Below are positions 55,603 to 63,944 of a stretch of 64,000 nucleotides of DNA, one piece after another. This stretch comes from Billgrantia antri (GTDB lineage Bacteria; Pseudomonadota; Gammaproteobacteria; Pseudomonadales; Halomonadaceae), in NCBI RefSeq assembly GCF_019430905.1, contig NZ_JAHYCA010000004.1:186001-250000 (forward strand). Direction: 5' to 3'. The notes under the pieces are model-generated. The model was not told where the DNA came from and searched no databases. It was given only the letters and a program-made list of their open reading frames with translations. How positions within the stretch are numbered: the first letter of the stretch is position 1; each line of letters opens with the position of its first letter. A program made the translations under genes and the position numbers.

Positions 55603-56826
55603 TTATTTTTTACTTAGCTCTAAGTTAATCCAAGAGGCAATTCTATCTTCGTCAGCTTCAATTACATCAGCCATGCCATTCTTCTTTTGGGAAAGGAAAT
55701 AATCTTCACGCAATCCACCCTCCTTGATATGCTGATCAATTATGCAACTCCTGACCCCAAATAATGCAGCCTCCTGCACAACAGTAGAACTAAACGTCAA
55801 ATGTACATCCACAGCAGTCAACAGAGCAGGAAGCGCACAGAAACTCGCCTGCTCCCACTCAAAAGCTTCAGCCCCCAACTGACTTTTCATTAAATTCAGC
55901 TCACGCAAAATTTTTATGTTATAGAATCCATGCAGCTGCACGGGGTGAAGCCGGAGGTAAAAATAATACTGATTACTATATTTTTTTAGCAAATCCTTAA
56001 ATACTCGATGCATTACTCCATCATAATCTTCTTCTGGCAAGTATTTTTCCAATCCCCACTGAAGGCTTATAAGAATTTTCGGCTTAGCGCTTAAAGGCGA
56101 AGGTATTTTTTTTATAGCTCTCCTCACTATCGAATCATTTTCTCTGACATTTTGAAATCTTTCAACCCAAGGATGCCCAACCACTAAAACTGAAGCACCT
56201 TTCTTATTGGCCCACTTCATTATTGTTGCTTTTGAATCATGATCCCAAACCATGAATTCTTCTGGCAAATCTTTTGCAGATGTATCTTTCCTGAATTTTT
56301 CCCCATACCAAGGGTGTAAATCGTTTATTACCCCATGTTGAAAATCAACAATTTTTACACCACATTCTCTAGCTGCCAAACATAAAAATTTATCGGGCTG
56401 GATCGCGATAATTTTATCAGGAGCACTTCGTTCTATAATCCTTTTCCACATATTTTTCTTTTTTTCATCAACATATTTTTTTGAAACAAACTTAAAACGA
56501 CTTATCAAACCAAGAAACCTTAACAGTGAAAAAATACGATTAAATGTGTAGTGCTTTCTCCAAGCCTGCCGAGGACTAATCGAGCAAAAAGGTATTAACA
56601 CAATCTCACAGCACTTTTTCTTTTCTTCTTCAAAAAAAGCGATACTCCCTAACAAAGGGCTATACCAACGCCCTTCTTCAACATAATTATAATGGTTTTG
56701 ATGACCCACAATAAGAATATCAGTCTCAGGAAGCTCCCTCCAATTATCCCTCACTTTCAATGAACGCAAAATCTCCAATATAAGCTTGGCATCCTTTTTT
56801 AAGAGAAAACTTGAGGCAACACTCAT
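55603..56826 (-). CDS. GT-B-like surface-carbohydrate protein, possible pseudaminic acid transferase
   Basis: 407 residues, AT-rich and Lys-rich, no membrane segments. It starts at the base after the pseI stop (TAG-ATG). Patches resemble capsule/CDP-glycerol-type GT-B enzymes: IIAIQPDKFLCLAARECGVK, VDFQHGVINDLHPWYG, VVGHPWVERF, LILISLQWG-like strand ILISLQWGLEKYLP, YYFYLRLHPVQLHGFY and LTFSSTVVQEAALFGV. The HP and SSTVVQEA patches match the donor-site region of KpsC/KpsS-like and polysialyltransferase-like enzymes. I do not recognise a named family. The tight link to pse genes suggests it transfers pseudaminic acid. Confidence 0.65.
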   Translation of the reverse strand: MSVASSFLLKKDAKLILEILRSLKVRDNWRELPETDILIVGHQNHYNYVEEGRWYSPLLGSIAFFEEEKKKCCEIVLIPFCSISPRQAWRKHYTFNRIFSLLRFLGLISRFKFVSKKYVDEKKKNMWKRIIERSAPDKIIAIQPDKFLCLAARECGVKIVDFQHGVINDLHPWYGEKFRKDTSAKDLPEEFMVWDHDSKATIMKWANKKGASVLVVGHPWVERFQNVRENDSIVRRAIKKIPSPLSAKPKILISLQWGLEKYLPEEDYDGVMHRVFKDLLKKYSNQYYFYLRLHPVQLHGFYNIKILRELNLMKSQLGAEAFEWEQASFCALPALLTAVDVHLTFSSTVVQEAALFGVRSCIIDQHIKEGGLREDYFLSQKKNGMADVIEADEDRIASWINLELSKK

Positions 56827-57888
56827 CTATTCAGCAATCCCAACGTCGGCTTTATGAACTGGTGAGCACGCTCTAACATCTTTAACAACTTTAACACCTA
56901 AAATTTTATTAAGGAAAGAAGGCGGAACTCCGTAACCCGGACGAACAATGCGTACTGCATCTTTTGTAATCAAATCTCCCGCCTTTAGACTTTTCACGAA
57001 ATACAAAGAACGCCGAAATTGAGCACTCCCCTGCTCACTCGATTTTCTTCCATAATCCACTTGACCCAGCGCCTGCCAAGCTGTTTTAACATCACGGCAT
57101 AGCGCAGCAAGTTCTGAAGGCTCCAGAGAAAAGCTATCGTCGGGCCCACCGCCGTTACGATCTAGGGTAAAGTGCTTTTCGATCAGGCTAGCACCGAGCG
57201 CGACGCTGGCAATCGCGGTGGTATTATCGATGGTGTGATCAGAAAGACCTGTGACTAGACCAAAACGCTCCCGCATGTCCGGGATGGTGTGCAGATTGTA
57301 GTCTTCTGGTGGCGCGGGATAACCGCTGACGCAGTGCAGTATCGCCAGTTGCTTACAACCGGCGTCATGGGCAGCGTCAATTGCCTCCTGGATCTCGTCG
57401 GCATCGGCCATGCCGGTGGAGATGATCATCGGTTTGCCGGTTTTGGCCACGTATTCGATTAGCGGCAGGTCGACCGCTTCGAACGAGGCAATCTTGTAGG
57501 CAGGCGCCCCCAATTCTTCGAGAAGATCCACGGCAGTGGGGTCGAAGGGCGAGCTAAAGATGGTGATGCCCAGCTTGCGAGCATGTTCGAAGAGCGGCTG
57601 GTGCCATTCCCATGGCATGTGGGCTTCTTCATAGAGTTCGTAGAGTGTGCGCCCATCCCATAAGCCACCCTTGATCTTGAAGTCGTCGGTATCGCAATCC
57701 AAAGTGATAGTGTCAGGACGGTAGGTCTGCAACTTGACGGCATCGGCGCCAGCTTTCTTGGCTTCTTCGATGATCCGCATTGCCGTCTCGAGCTTGCCAT
57801 TATGATTGGCGGAAAGTTCGGCGATCACATAGGGTGCGTGGCCCTCGCCAATACGGCGGCCGTCTATTTCGATCCAAGGCTGTGTCAT
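56827..57888 (-). CDS. pseI: Pseudaminic acid synthase
   Basis: 353 residues from the ATG at 57888, overlapping the pseH stop (ATGA). It condenses 2,4-diacetamido-2,4,6-trideoxy-L-altrose with PEP to give Pse. The NeuB barrel carries YVIAELSANHNGKLETAMRI, DAVKLQTYRPDTITLD, IIEKHFTLDRNGGGPDD; the antifreeze-like SAF domain is at the C-terminus (KDAVRIVRPGYGVPP). The GGLWDGRTLYELYEEAHMPW stretch is typical of PseI rather than NeuB or LegI. Confidence 0.94.
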   Translation of the reverse strand: MTQPWIEIDGRRIGEGHAPYVIAELSANHNGKLETAMRIIEEAKKAGADAVKLQTYRPDTITLDCDTDDFKIKGGLWDGRTLYELYEEAHMPWEWHQPLFEHARKLGITIFSSPFDPTAVDLLEELGAPAYKIASFEAVDLPLIEYVAKTGKPMIISTGMADADEIQEAIDAAHDAGCKQLAILHCVSGYPAPPEDYNLHTIPDMRERFGLVTGLSDHTIDNTTAIASVALGASLIEKHFTLDRNGGGPDDSFSLEPSELAALCRDVKTAWQALGQVDYGRKSSEQGSAQFRRSLYFVKSLKAGDLITKDAVRIVRPGYGVPPSFLNKILGVKVVKDVRACSPVHKADVGIAE

Positions 57889-58415
57889 ACGGGATCTTCT
57901 CCTTGTAGGTGGCACCACTCTTCGGCCAGTAGCCCGAAACCGATCACGTCATGGTAGTCATTGCCATCAAAGTAATGGTCGCGCAACGTGGCTTCACGGC
58001 GAAATCCCAGTCGTTCGTGAAAGCGCAGCGAACGGTGATTTTTGGCCAGCACCTCAGCGCATAGCTTATGAAGCCCCAGCGTATGGAAAGCGTAGGCCAA
58101 GGTGCACTGGCCCAAGCCCTGCCCGCTCCCGGGGGGCGACCCCGGGGCGAGGTAGAACCCCCAGTCGGCGCGTCCGGCGTACTCATCCACTATGTTGAGG
58201 TTGACGTATCCCTGCGGTATTGAGGCCTGCTCATATATCCAGAGATGTCGCCGTGTGTCGCGGCTAGCTCGCTCGAACCAGGCTTGATGTTCTTCCAGGG
58301 TGATGAGGCGTTGGGTGTACATGTGACGCCGCACGTCGGGATGGTTACGCCATGCCAGAACGCGCTCGAGGTCGGCGCCGAGCATTGGTCGCAGGCGTCT
58401 CTCGAGTTGGGTCAT
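57885..58415 (-). CDS. pseH: PseH-type N-acetyltransferase (GNAT)
   Basis: 176 residues. GNAT fold: LRPMLGADLERVLAWRNHPDVRRHM at the N-terminus, YVNLNIVDEYAGRADWGFYLAPG, and the acetyl-CoA site GSGQGLGQCTLAYAFH. It acetylates the 4-amino group made by PseC. It overlaps pseG and pseI by ATGA on both sides. Confidence 0.92.
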   Translation of the reverse strand: MTQLERRLRPMLGADLERVLAWRNHPDVRRHMYTQRLITLEEHQAWFERASRDTRRHLWIYEQASIPQGYVNLNIVDEYAGRADWGFYLAPGSPPGSGQGLGQCTLAYAFHTLGLHKLCAEVLAKNHRSLRFHERLGFRREATLRDHYFDGNDYHDVIGFGLLAEEWCHLQGEDPV

Positions 58416-59533
58416 GGAGTCGTTACCTTGCCGATATTCCGCATGGCCGTCAGTAGCCGGGAAACACCCCGGCCGTCTACTAGACTGGCGGCCCGTTCAC
58501 TCATTCTTGTCAATACCGGGGGAGAAATGCATGCAGCTAGCTGTGACGCCAGGGAGTGGGCAAGGTCTTCGGTATCAAGTGTGGCTGACGCACCACTCCG
58601 CTCTAGCTGCAGGGCAATTTCGCGCTGGTTTTCGGCAAGTATCAGCATTAGGGTCGGAAGCCCGAGGCAGCAGCGCTCCCAGGAGGTGCTGCCGGCAGCA
58701 CCAATGGCGAGGTCCGCCGCGGCCATACGCCGTGCCATGTCATCGACGTTAACCACGACCTCGGTTAACCATGGCATTTGCTTGGCCTGGGCAACCACAC
58801 TTTGCCGCCAGGGTGCAGTGGCCCCCATTACGACCGTAATCTCGAGTTCCGGAGGGAGGTCGCAGGACTGCAGAGCGTCGAGAACCTGTCCGGTGATATT
58901 TTCCTTGTCGACACCGCCAAGGCTGATTAGTAACCGTTTGACTTGCGGTTCACTGGTCCTTCGGGCCAGGCTCATCTCACGCCATCGTGCGAACTCGGGG
59001 CGCAACAGGGCGTAACAGGGGCCAGCGAGCACTCGGCAGTGTTCAGGTACCATGCTACTATAGTCCTGAGACTCCCGACCCAGGTTTTGATCGAGCAGCA
59101 GATCGGCAGCGTGCTGACGATCCGCCAAATCATCGATAACCAGTAAAAGTGGTACCGGTCCGGGGAGGTTGTCACGCACGGCCTTTTCCCAACGGCTATC
59201 CAGTGCGTAGTGGTCCACCACCAGCCAGTCCGGTGTCAGGTTGGTCAGCACGTGATGGCAGCTCGCGGCATCCTGCTCCCAGCTCGCACCCAGCCAAGGG
59301 GCATGAACGAGCCTCGATGAGGTGTCGGGTTCAAGGTCGTTATCGCGCTGCGGCAGCCGGTGGACGGAAAAGCCGCGCGCCTCGATCACATCACACAGAT
59401 GCCCCCGATGCTCACGGCAGACAAAGTGACACTCGGCTCCTTGCGCATGCAGGACATCGGCGAGGGTCAGGCAACGCATTACGTGGCCGCTGCCGATCTT
59501 GAGCGAAGCATCGGTGCGAAAGATGACGTTCAA
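58412..59533 (-). CDS. pseG: UDP-sugar hydrolase PseG
   Basis: 373 residues. GT-B-like hydrolase that removes UDP from the diacetamido altrose before condensation. FRTDASLKIGSGHVMRCLTLAD with the catalytic His, VDHYALDSRWE, ISLGGVDKENITGQVLDAL and GAAGSTSWERCCLGLPTLML are the expected patches. Overlaps pseF and pseH by ATGA. Confidence 0.93.
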   Translation of the reverse strand: MNVIFRTDASLKIGSGHVMRCLTLADVLHAQGAECHFVCREHRGHLCDVIEARGFSVHRLPQRDNDLEPDTSSRLVHAPWLGASWEQDAASCHHVLTNLTPDWLVVDHYALDSRWEKAVRDNLPGPVPLLLVIDDLADRQHAADLLLDQNLGRESQDYSSMVPEHCRVLAGPCYALLRPEFARWREMSLARRTSEPQVKRLLISLGGVDKENITGQVLDALQSCDLPPELEITVVMGATAPWRQSVVAQAKQMPWLTEVVVNVDDMARRMAAADLAIGAAGSTSWERCCLGLPTLMLILAENQREIALQLERSGASATLDTEDLAHSLASQLAACISPPVLTRMSERAASLVDGRGVSRLLTAMRNIGKVTTP

Positions 59534-60294
59534 CCGTCACTCCATGAGGAACTGTCGCCAGCTGGGAGATGAGCCCTGGCGCGACTCAACACAGCTGACT
59601 CTTGTATCAGCGCAGAGGCGAAGGCCAGATCATCGAAATCATCGATATCCACTGCGCTTTGCCAGGATATCGCTTCGAACTGGTGGCCTTTTCCATAAAA
59701 CGTGCCTGCTTGCAGGAAGTCCGTGGCGCGGGCTATCCAGATGGCGCCAGTAGGACAGTACAGCGGCGGCAGATCTTGAGAGCGCTGCTTTGCCGCGTCT
59801 GGAAATAGCTGCTCGGGGCTTCCTGTCTCATCAAGGGTGACCGCCCACCAAGGGTTCATCCATCCATAACGAAAGCAGCTGATCTGAAAGGTACGCTGCT
59901 TCGTCTCGAAGGCGGATATCGCTTCACGTATATCGTCAGAATTTCTCAGAGGGCAGTTCGCCATTAGTTGAACGACGGTCTGGTAGCTTTCCTGCCAGTG
60001 TGCCATTGCTTGTTGTAGCGCGGCTTTGGTGGCGACGCTGACAGGGGTATGGTCATCGGAGTAGCTGCTCCGCAGGAAGGGAACATCGGCCCCCCAAGTA
60101 CGCGCCACCCGAGCGATCTCAGGATCGTCAGTGGAGACCAACACCCGGGAAAAGCAGCCGGAGTCAAGCGCTGCCTCGATGGTCCAAGCAATCATCGGCT
60201 TACCACTAAACTCGATGATATTCTTGCCAGGAATGCGCTTGGAGCCACCGCGGGCTGGAATGACGGCAATACGCTTTTTTACCAAAGCGTCCAT
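59530..60294 (-). CDS. pseF: CMP-pseudaminic acid synthetase PseF
   Basis: 254 residues. Cytidylyltransferase with the CTP-binding IAVIPARGGSKRIPGKNIIE, VSTDDPEIARVARTWGADV, LMANCPLRNSDDI and the metal-binding DIDDFDDLAFA. It activates Pse for transfer. The start lies inside the 3' end of the SDR gene (16-nt overlap), where the SDR codons supply a GGAGG. Confidence 0.94.
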   Translation of the reverse strand: MDALVKKRIAVIPARGGSKRIPGKNIIEFSGKPMIAWTIEAALDSGCFSRVLVSTDDPEIARVARTWGADVPFLRSSYSDDHTPVSVATKAALQQAMAHWQESYQTVVQLMANCPLRNSDDIREAISAFETKQRTFQISCFRYGWMNPWWAVTLDETGSPEQLFPDAAKQRSQDLPPLYCPTGAIWIARATDFLQAGTFYGKGHQFEAISWQSAVDIDDFDDLAFASALIQESAVLSRARAHLPAGDSSSWSDG

Positions 60295-61031
60295 CCTCCA
60301 TCCGGCTGTACCACTTGGCCAGTCATAGCGCTGCTTTGCTCCGATACTAGAAAATCCAGCGGCCCAGTTAACTCGGTTTCCTTCAGCATTCGGCCCATAG
60401 GCACGAGCCTGCCATATCGCGTCCTGAAGCCATCGTCGACCCGGCCTTCCACACCGCCATAGGCGATAGCATTCACGCGGATACCGTCAGGGGCCAGACG
60501 CACCGCCAATTCTTTTGTCAGATGATTAAGGCCAGCTTTCGCCACCCCGTACTGAATAGCAGACTGGCGATAGTAATCGTCATAAAGCTCGGGGTTGGCA
60601 GCAACAACTCCATACTGAGAGCTAATATTGGTTATGGTCTCAAGGGCCTTCGGCTGAGCCTGCCAAAGCGCTATGGAAAGTTCATAAGGTACTACCACGT
60701 CCATCAGATATTCCGAGAGGAAGTGCTCGCGCTGGGTCACACCCGCCTCGTCCATCTGGAGGAAGGCTAGACTTCGTGCATTATTGACCAGATGATTGAC
60801 GCTTATCTGTCGGTGTTGCAGCTCTTCCACAAGACGAATGCCACTTTCATGCTGCATAAGGTCGCACACGAGCCCAGAGGCGCCCTGCCCCATTTCAACT
60901 TCAAGCCCCTTGGCTCGCTCACCGGAAGTGGAGGTAAAGATGACCTGCCAGCCTTTGCGGCAGAAATACTCAACGAAACAGCGACCGAACTTCCCCGTTC
61001 CACCGGTAATCAATATGGTGGGAGTGGTCAT
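60279..61031 (-). CDS. SDR oxidoreductase embedded in the pse operon
   Basis: 250 residues from the ATG at 61031, which overlaps the upstream stop (ATGA). SDR motifs: ILITGGTGKFGRCFVEYF, NNAR (variant of NNAG), Ser in ITNISSQYG, catalytic Tyr/Lys in IQYGVAKAGLNHL, and C-terminal GQVVQPDGGWTLW. The N-terminal part and the QYG... region resemble the SDR proteins of legionaminic/flagellin-glycosylation loci (PtmA-like). It is not one of the six enzymes needed for CMP-Pse. Probably makes or modifies a Pse-linked sugar with its two neighbours. Confidence 0.8.
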   Translation of the reverse strand: MTTPTILITGGTGKFGRCFVEYFCRKGWQVIFTSTSGERAKGLEVEMGQGASGLVCDLMQHESGIRLVEELQHRQISVNHLVNNARSLAFLQMDEAGVTQREHFLSEYLMDVVVPYELSIALWQAQPKALETITNISSQYGVVAANPELYDDYYRQSAIQYGVAKAGLNHLTKELAVRLAPDGIRVNAIAYGGVEGRVDDGFRTRYGRLVPMGRMLKETELTGPLDFLVSEQSSAMTGQVVQPDGGWTLW

Positions 61032-61930
61032 GATAAGCCAGCCTCCAGTATCTTGATGACTTTCTCGTTGTATGCACGAGAGGAACGAATCGTCCGGGTT
61101 TCGATGCCTTCGACAAAATCGATCAGCGCTGCCCTGAAGGCTGAAAAGCTGTCGGTAAACACTAAATCTTTCCAACCCTTGGTGCCATGCACGCGAATCA
61201 TTAACGGGCCTGCCCCATCACCTGTGGCGTGAAACGTCGTAAACACGCCACTTTCCCAGTTCACACCAAGGCTTGCGGCGTTGCCATTGGAGGGTCGAAC
61301 GCCGCTAGAGTGAAAGCTTATCGGCTCGTCATTTTTCCTCAGCAACCCCAGTACCGGCTCAATGAGATGAATAGCATACTTTGCCCAGCTCTTGGGGGTG
61401 AAAGCTGTTATTTCACGGATTTCCCCTAGTGCGTTGCGATCCGACTCATCAAGGAGCAACTCATGACTGTAGCGTAGGGCAGAGCAAGAGAAGATCTGCC
61501 CCGGGTACTGTTCGAGCGCATAAAGCCTTTGCAGATCCGCCAGAGATAGAGCTATGGGTTTGTCGATATAGATTGGCATGCCCTGCTCAATGAACAGGTT
61601 GGCATGGGCCAGATGATTTTCCGCATCGTCCCTGGCCAGGAGTATGGCATCCGCGTGTTGTGCTAGTGCCTCAAGCGACTCACAAACCGTCGCGATCGAA
61701 GCAGCCCGGGCGACGTGCCGGGAGATGGCGACGTCTTGGGTCCATATCGCCGTCACCTGCGCCTGTGGGATGCGCGCTTCGGGCCATGACTGTTGTTCCA
61801 GATATCGCGGAATCACCGGAAACCCACAGTTTTCCATCGCCACCGGATCATAACCATTGAAGATGGCACTCCAAGAATAGGGATGTCCGTTTCCTTCCGA
61901 TAAACCGATGACGCCAAGCCTAATCGTCAT
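61028..61930 (-). CDS. Gfo/Idh/MocA oxidoreductase embedded in the pse operon
   Basis: 300 residues from the ATG at 61930, overlapping the AKR stop (ATGA). IRLGVIGLSEGNGHPYSWSA at the start is an unusual Rossmann loop (GLSEGNGH), and IYIDKPIALSLADLQRLYAL carries the conserved Lys-Pro of the family. A His in KYAIHLIEPVLGLL lies where the catalytic His is expected. Substrate unknown. Lies between the AKR and the SDR. Confidence 0.82.
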   Translation of the reverse strand: MTIRLGVIGLSEGNGHPYSWSAIFNGYDPVAMENCGFPVIPRYLEQQSWPEARIPQAQVTAIWTQDVAISRHVARAASIATVCESLEALAQHADAILLARDDAENHLAHANLFIEQGMPIYIDKPIALSLADLQRLYALEQYPGQIFSCSALRYSHELLLDESDRNALGEIREITAFTPKSWAKYAIHLIEPVLGLLRKNDEPISFHSSGVRPSNGNAASLGVNWESGVFTTFHATGDGAGPLMIRVHGTKGWKDLVFTDSFSAFRAALIDFVEGIETRTIRSSRAYNEKVIKILEAGLS

Positions 61931-62790
61931 AAACTCCACTTAGCCGGATTGATTAATTCTTCATCTTCTACTTCGAGTGCGTCGGGGATGATAAGCTCAG
62001 AACGCGGTACCGACACTATCAGCTCCGCCAGTTGAGCCGCCGACTGTACGCCGACCACCACGCGGTGAACACCAGTTTGCTGACAGGCAAAACCGAGACA
62101 GGCTCTCACCGCAGATATGTTTTTCTCCGCAAGCCAGCTGTCATAGCATGCCAGCTGGTTTTCCCAGTCCCGAAAATAGGCGGGCCGATCTTCAGGCCGC
62201 ATCAAGAGTAAGCCTTGCAAAAATACAGACCTAGCATGCACCTCGATACCACGCCGATTAAGTTCCCCCAGCCAACCGGAGGAAAGCAGGCGCCTGTCCA
62301 TCAGGTTGAACGGAGCCTGCACCAGATCGAAGTGATAGTGGGATAATAGAGTGTCCAACTCCCCCGGCTGATAGATCGACACCCCGATCTTGTCGATTCG
62401 GCCTTGAACCTTGAACGACTGAATCGCCTCATAGACCGCCTCGCCGCCTTCGTCGAACAGTTGCATGGGGCGATGCAGCAGCACTGCCGAAAGCGTATTG
62501 ACTCTCAGCGCCTTGAGAGATGACTCGATAGACTGCTCGACCCAAGTAGAGATACAGCCGACATTTGCTGGGATTGGTGGCACCTTGGTGATCACCTCGA
62601 AGTCGCCAACGCCAACCTTGCCGAGCACCTCTTCACTGCTGCCATAGGCGGCGGCGGTGTCTAAAGTGCGTATGTCATGCTTCAGAGCAAGCCGAAGGAT
62701 TCGATGCACCTCTTCGGAAGCAACCTTGCCTCCGGTATTTGCTATCCCGTAGTCAAGGCCGAACTGGGCGGTTCCAAGGGCCAGCTTCAT
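61927..62790 (-). CDS. Aldo/keto reductase embedded in the pse operon
   Basis: 287 residues. TIM-barrel AKR: LALGTAQFGLDYGIAN, TLDTAAAYGSSEEVLG with catalytic Asp and Tyr, ITKVPPIP with Lys, VLLHRPMQLFDEG with His. The C-terminal HRVVVGVQSAAQLAELI binds the cofactor phosphate. It overlaps pseC and the Gfo/Idh/MocA gene by ATGA. Proteins of this kind occur in some pse loci but have no defined step in CMP-Pse synthesis. Confidence 0.85.
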   Translation of the reverse strand: MKLALGTAQFGLDYGIANTGGKVASEEVHRILRLALKHDIRTLDTAAAYGSSEEVLGKVGVGDFEVITKVPPIPANVGCISTWVEQSIESSLKALRVNTLSAVLLHRPMQLFDEGGEAVYEAIQSFKVQGRIDKIGVSIYQPGELDTLLSHYHFDLVQAPFNLMDRRLLSSGWLGELNRRGIEVHARSVFLQGLLLMRPEDRPAYFRDWENQLACYDSWLAEKNISAVRACLGFACQQTGVHRVVVGVQSAAQLAELIVSVPRSELIIPDALEVEDEELINPAKWSL

Positions 62791-63944
62791 GAAAGAGCTC
62801 TTTCAAGTGCCGACACTACATCATCCTGCTGCATTTCTGTCATCGTCGGAAATAGGGGCAGGCTGACCGCATCGGCGTAGTAAGCTTCTGCGACAGGGAA
62901 GTCACCTAGTTTGAAGCCAAGCTCCCGATAGTAGGGTTGGGTATGCACCGGGATGTAGTGCAGATTGACGCCGATACCCAGCTCTCGCAGGCGCTCGAAC
63001 ACCTGACGATGCGTCGGGGTGATAAAGTCGCGCTTGAGACGGATGACGTAGAGGTGACGGCCTGAGTAGCTATTTGGAAGCTGCCAAGGTGTGGTGACGG
63101 GCAGCCCGGCCAAGGCGGTATCATAACGAGCAGCCAGGACGTTGCGCTGAGCTACGTAGTCGTCCAGGCGATTTAGCTGAGAAAGCCCAAGTGCGGCCTG
63201 CAGCTCGGTCATGCGGTAGTTGTAGCCCAAGTCAATCTGTTGGTAGTACCAAGGACCATCGGCCTCGTGGGTCATCAGCGCCGGATCTCGCGTCACGCCG
63301 TGGCTGCGCAGCAGGTCCATGCGACGGGCCAGCGCATCGTTATTGGTTAGCGCCATGCCGCCTTCGGCGGTGGTGATGATCTTCACGGGATGGAAGCTAA
63401 ACACGGTGATATCGCTATAGCCGCCGTTACCGATGTAGTCGCCTTGATATTTTCCACCGATGGCGTGCGAAGCATCCTCAATAACACGAAAACCGTAGCG
63501 CTTACTCAGTTCGTGAATCGTCTGCATATCGCAGGGCTGACCGCAAAGGTGCACCGCCACTACGACCTTGGGCAGGCGCCCTGCTCGCTCGGCTTGCTCT
63601 AGTTTAGCTGCCAGAGCCTTGGAGCAGAGATTGTAGGTGCGTGGATCAATATCCACGAAATCGACCTTGGCACCACAGTAAAGACCACAGTTGGCGGAGG
63701 CAACAAAAGTAATAGGAGAGGTCCAGAGCCAGTCGCCCTTCCCTAGACCTAGTGCCAAGCAGGCAATGTGTAGCGCCGAGGTAGCGCTGTTTACCGCCAG
63801 CGCATGGTGAACGCCTACCTTATCGGCCACGGCGCGCTCGAAGCGTGGCACCACCGGGCCTTGGGTCAGAAAGTCCGACTGCAATACCTCAAGCACGGCA
63901 TCGATGTCGGCCTGCTGAATATCCTGACGTCCATAAGGGATCAT
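62787..63944 (-). CDS. pseC: UDP-4-amino-4,6-dideoxy-N-acetyl-beta-L-altrosamine transaminase PseC
   Basis: 385 residues from the ATG at 63944. MIPYGRQDIQQADIDAVLEV is the typical PseC start. The PLP motifs are VNSATSALHIACLALGLG, IEDASHAIGGKYQG and FSFHPVKIITTAEGGMA with the Schiff-base Lys. It aminates the 4-keto sugar made by PseB using Glu. The pseB stop overlaps its ATG (TGATG). Confidence 0.95.
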   Translation of the reverse strand: MIPYGRQDIQQADIDAVLEVLQSDFLTQGPVVPRFERAVADKVGVHHALAVNSATSALHIACLALGLGKGDWLWTSPITFVASANCGLYCGAKVDFVDIDPRTYNLCSKALAAKLEQAERAGRLPKVVVAVHLCGQPCDMQTIHELSKRYGFRVIEDASHAIGGKYQGDYIGNGGYSDITVFSFHPVKIITTAEGGMALTNNDALARRMDLLRSHGVTRDPALMTHEADGPWYYQQIDLGYNYRMTELQAALGLSQLNRLDDYVAQRNVLAARYDTALAGLPVTTPWQLPNSYSGRHLYVIRLKRDFITPTHRQVFERLRELGIGVNLHYIPVHTQPYYRELGFKLGDFPVAEAYYADAVSLPLFPTMTEMQQDDVVSALERALS

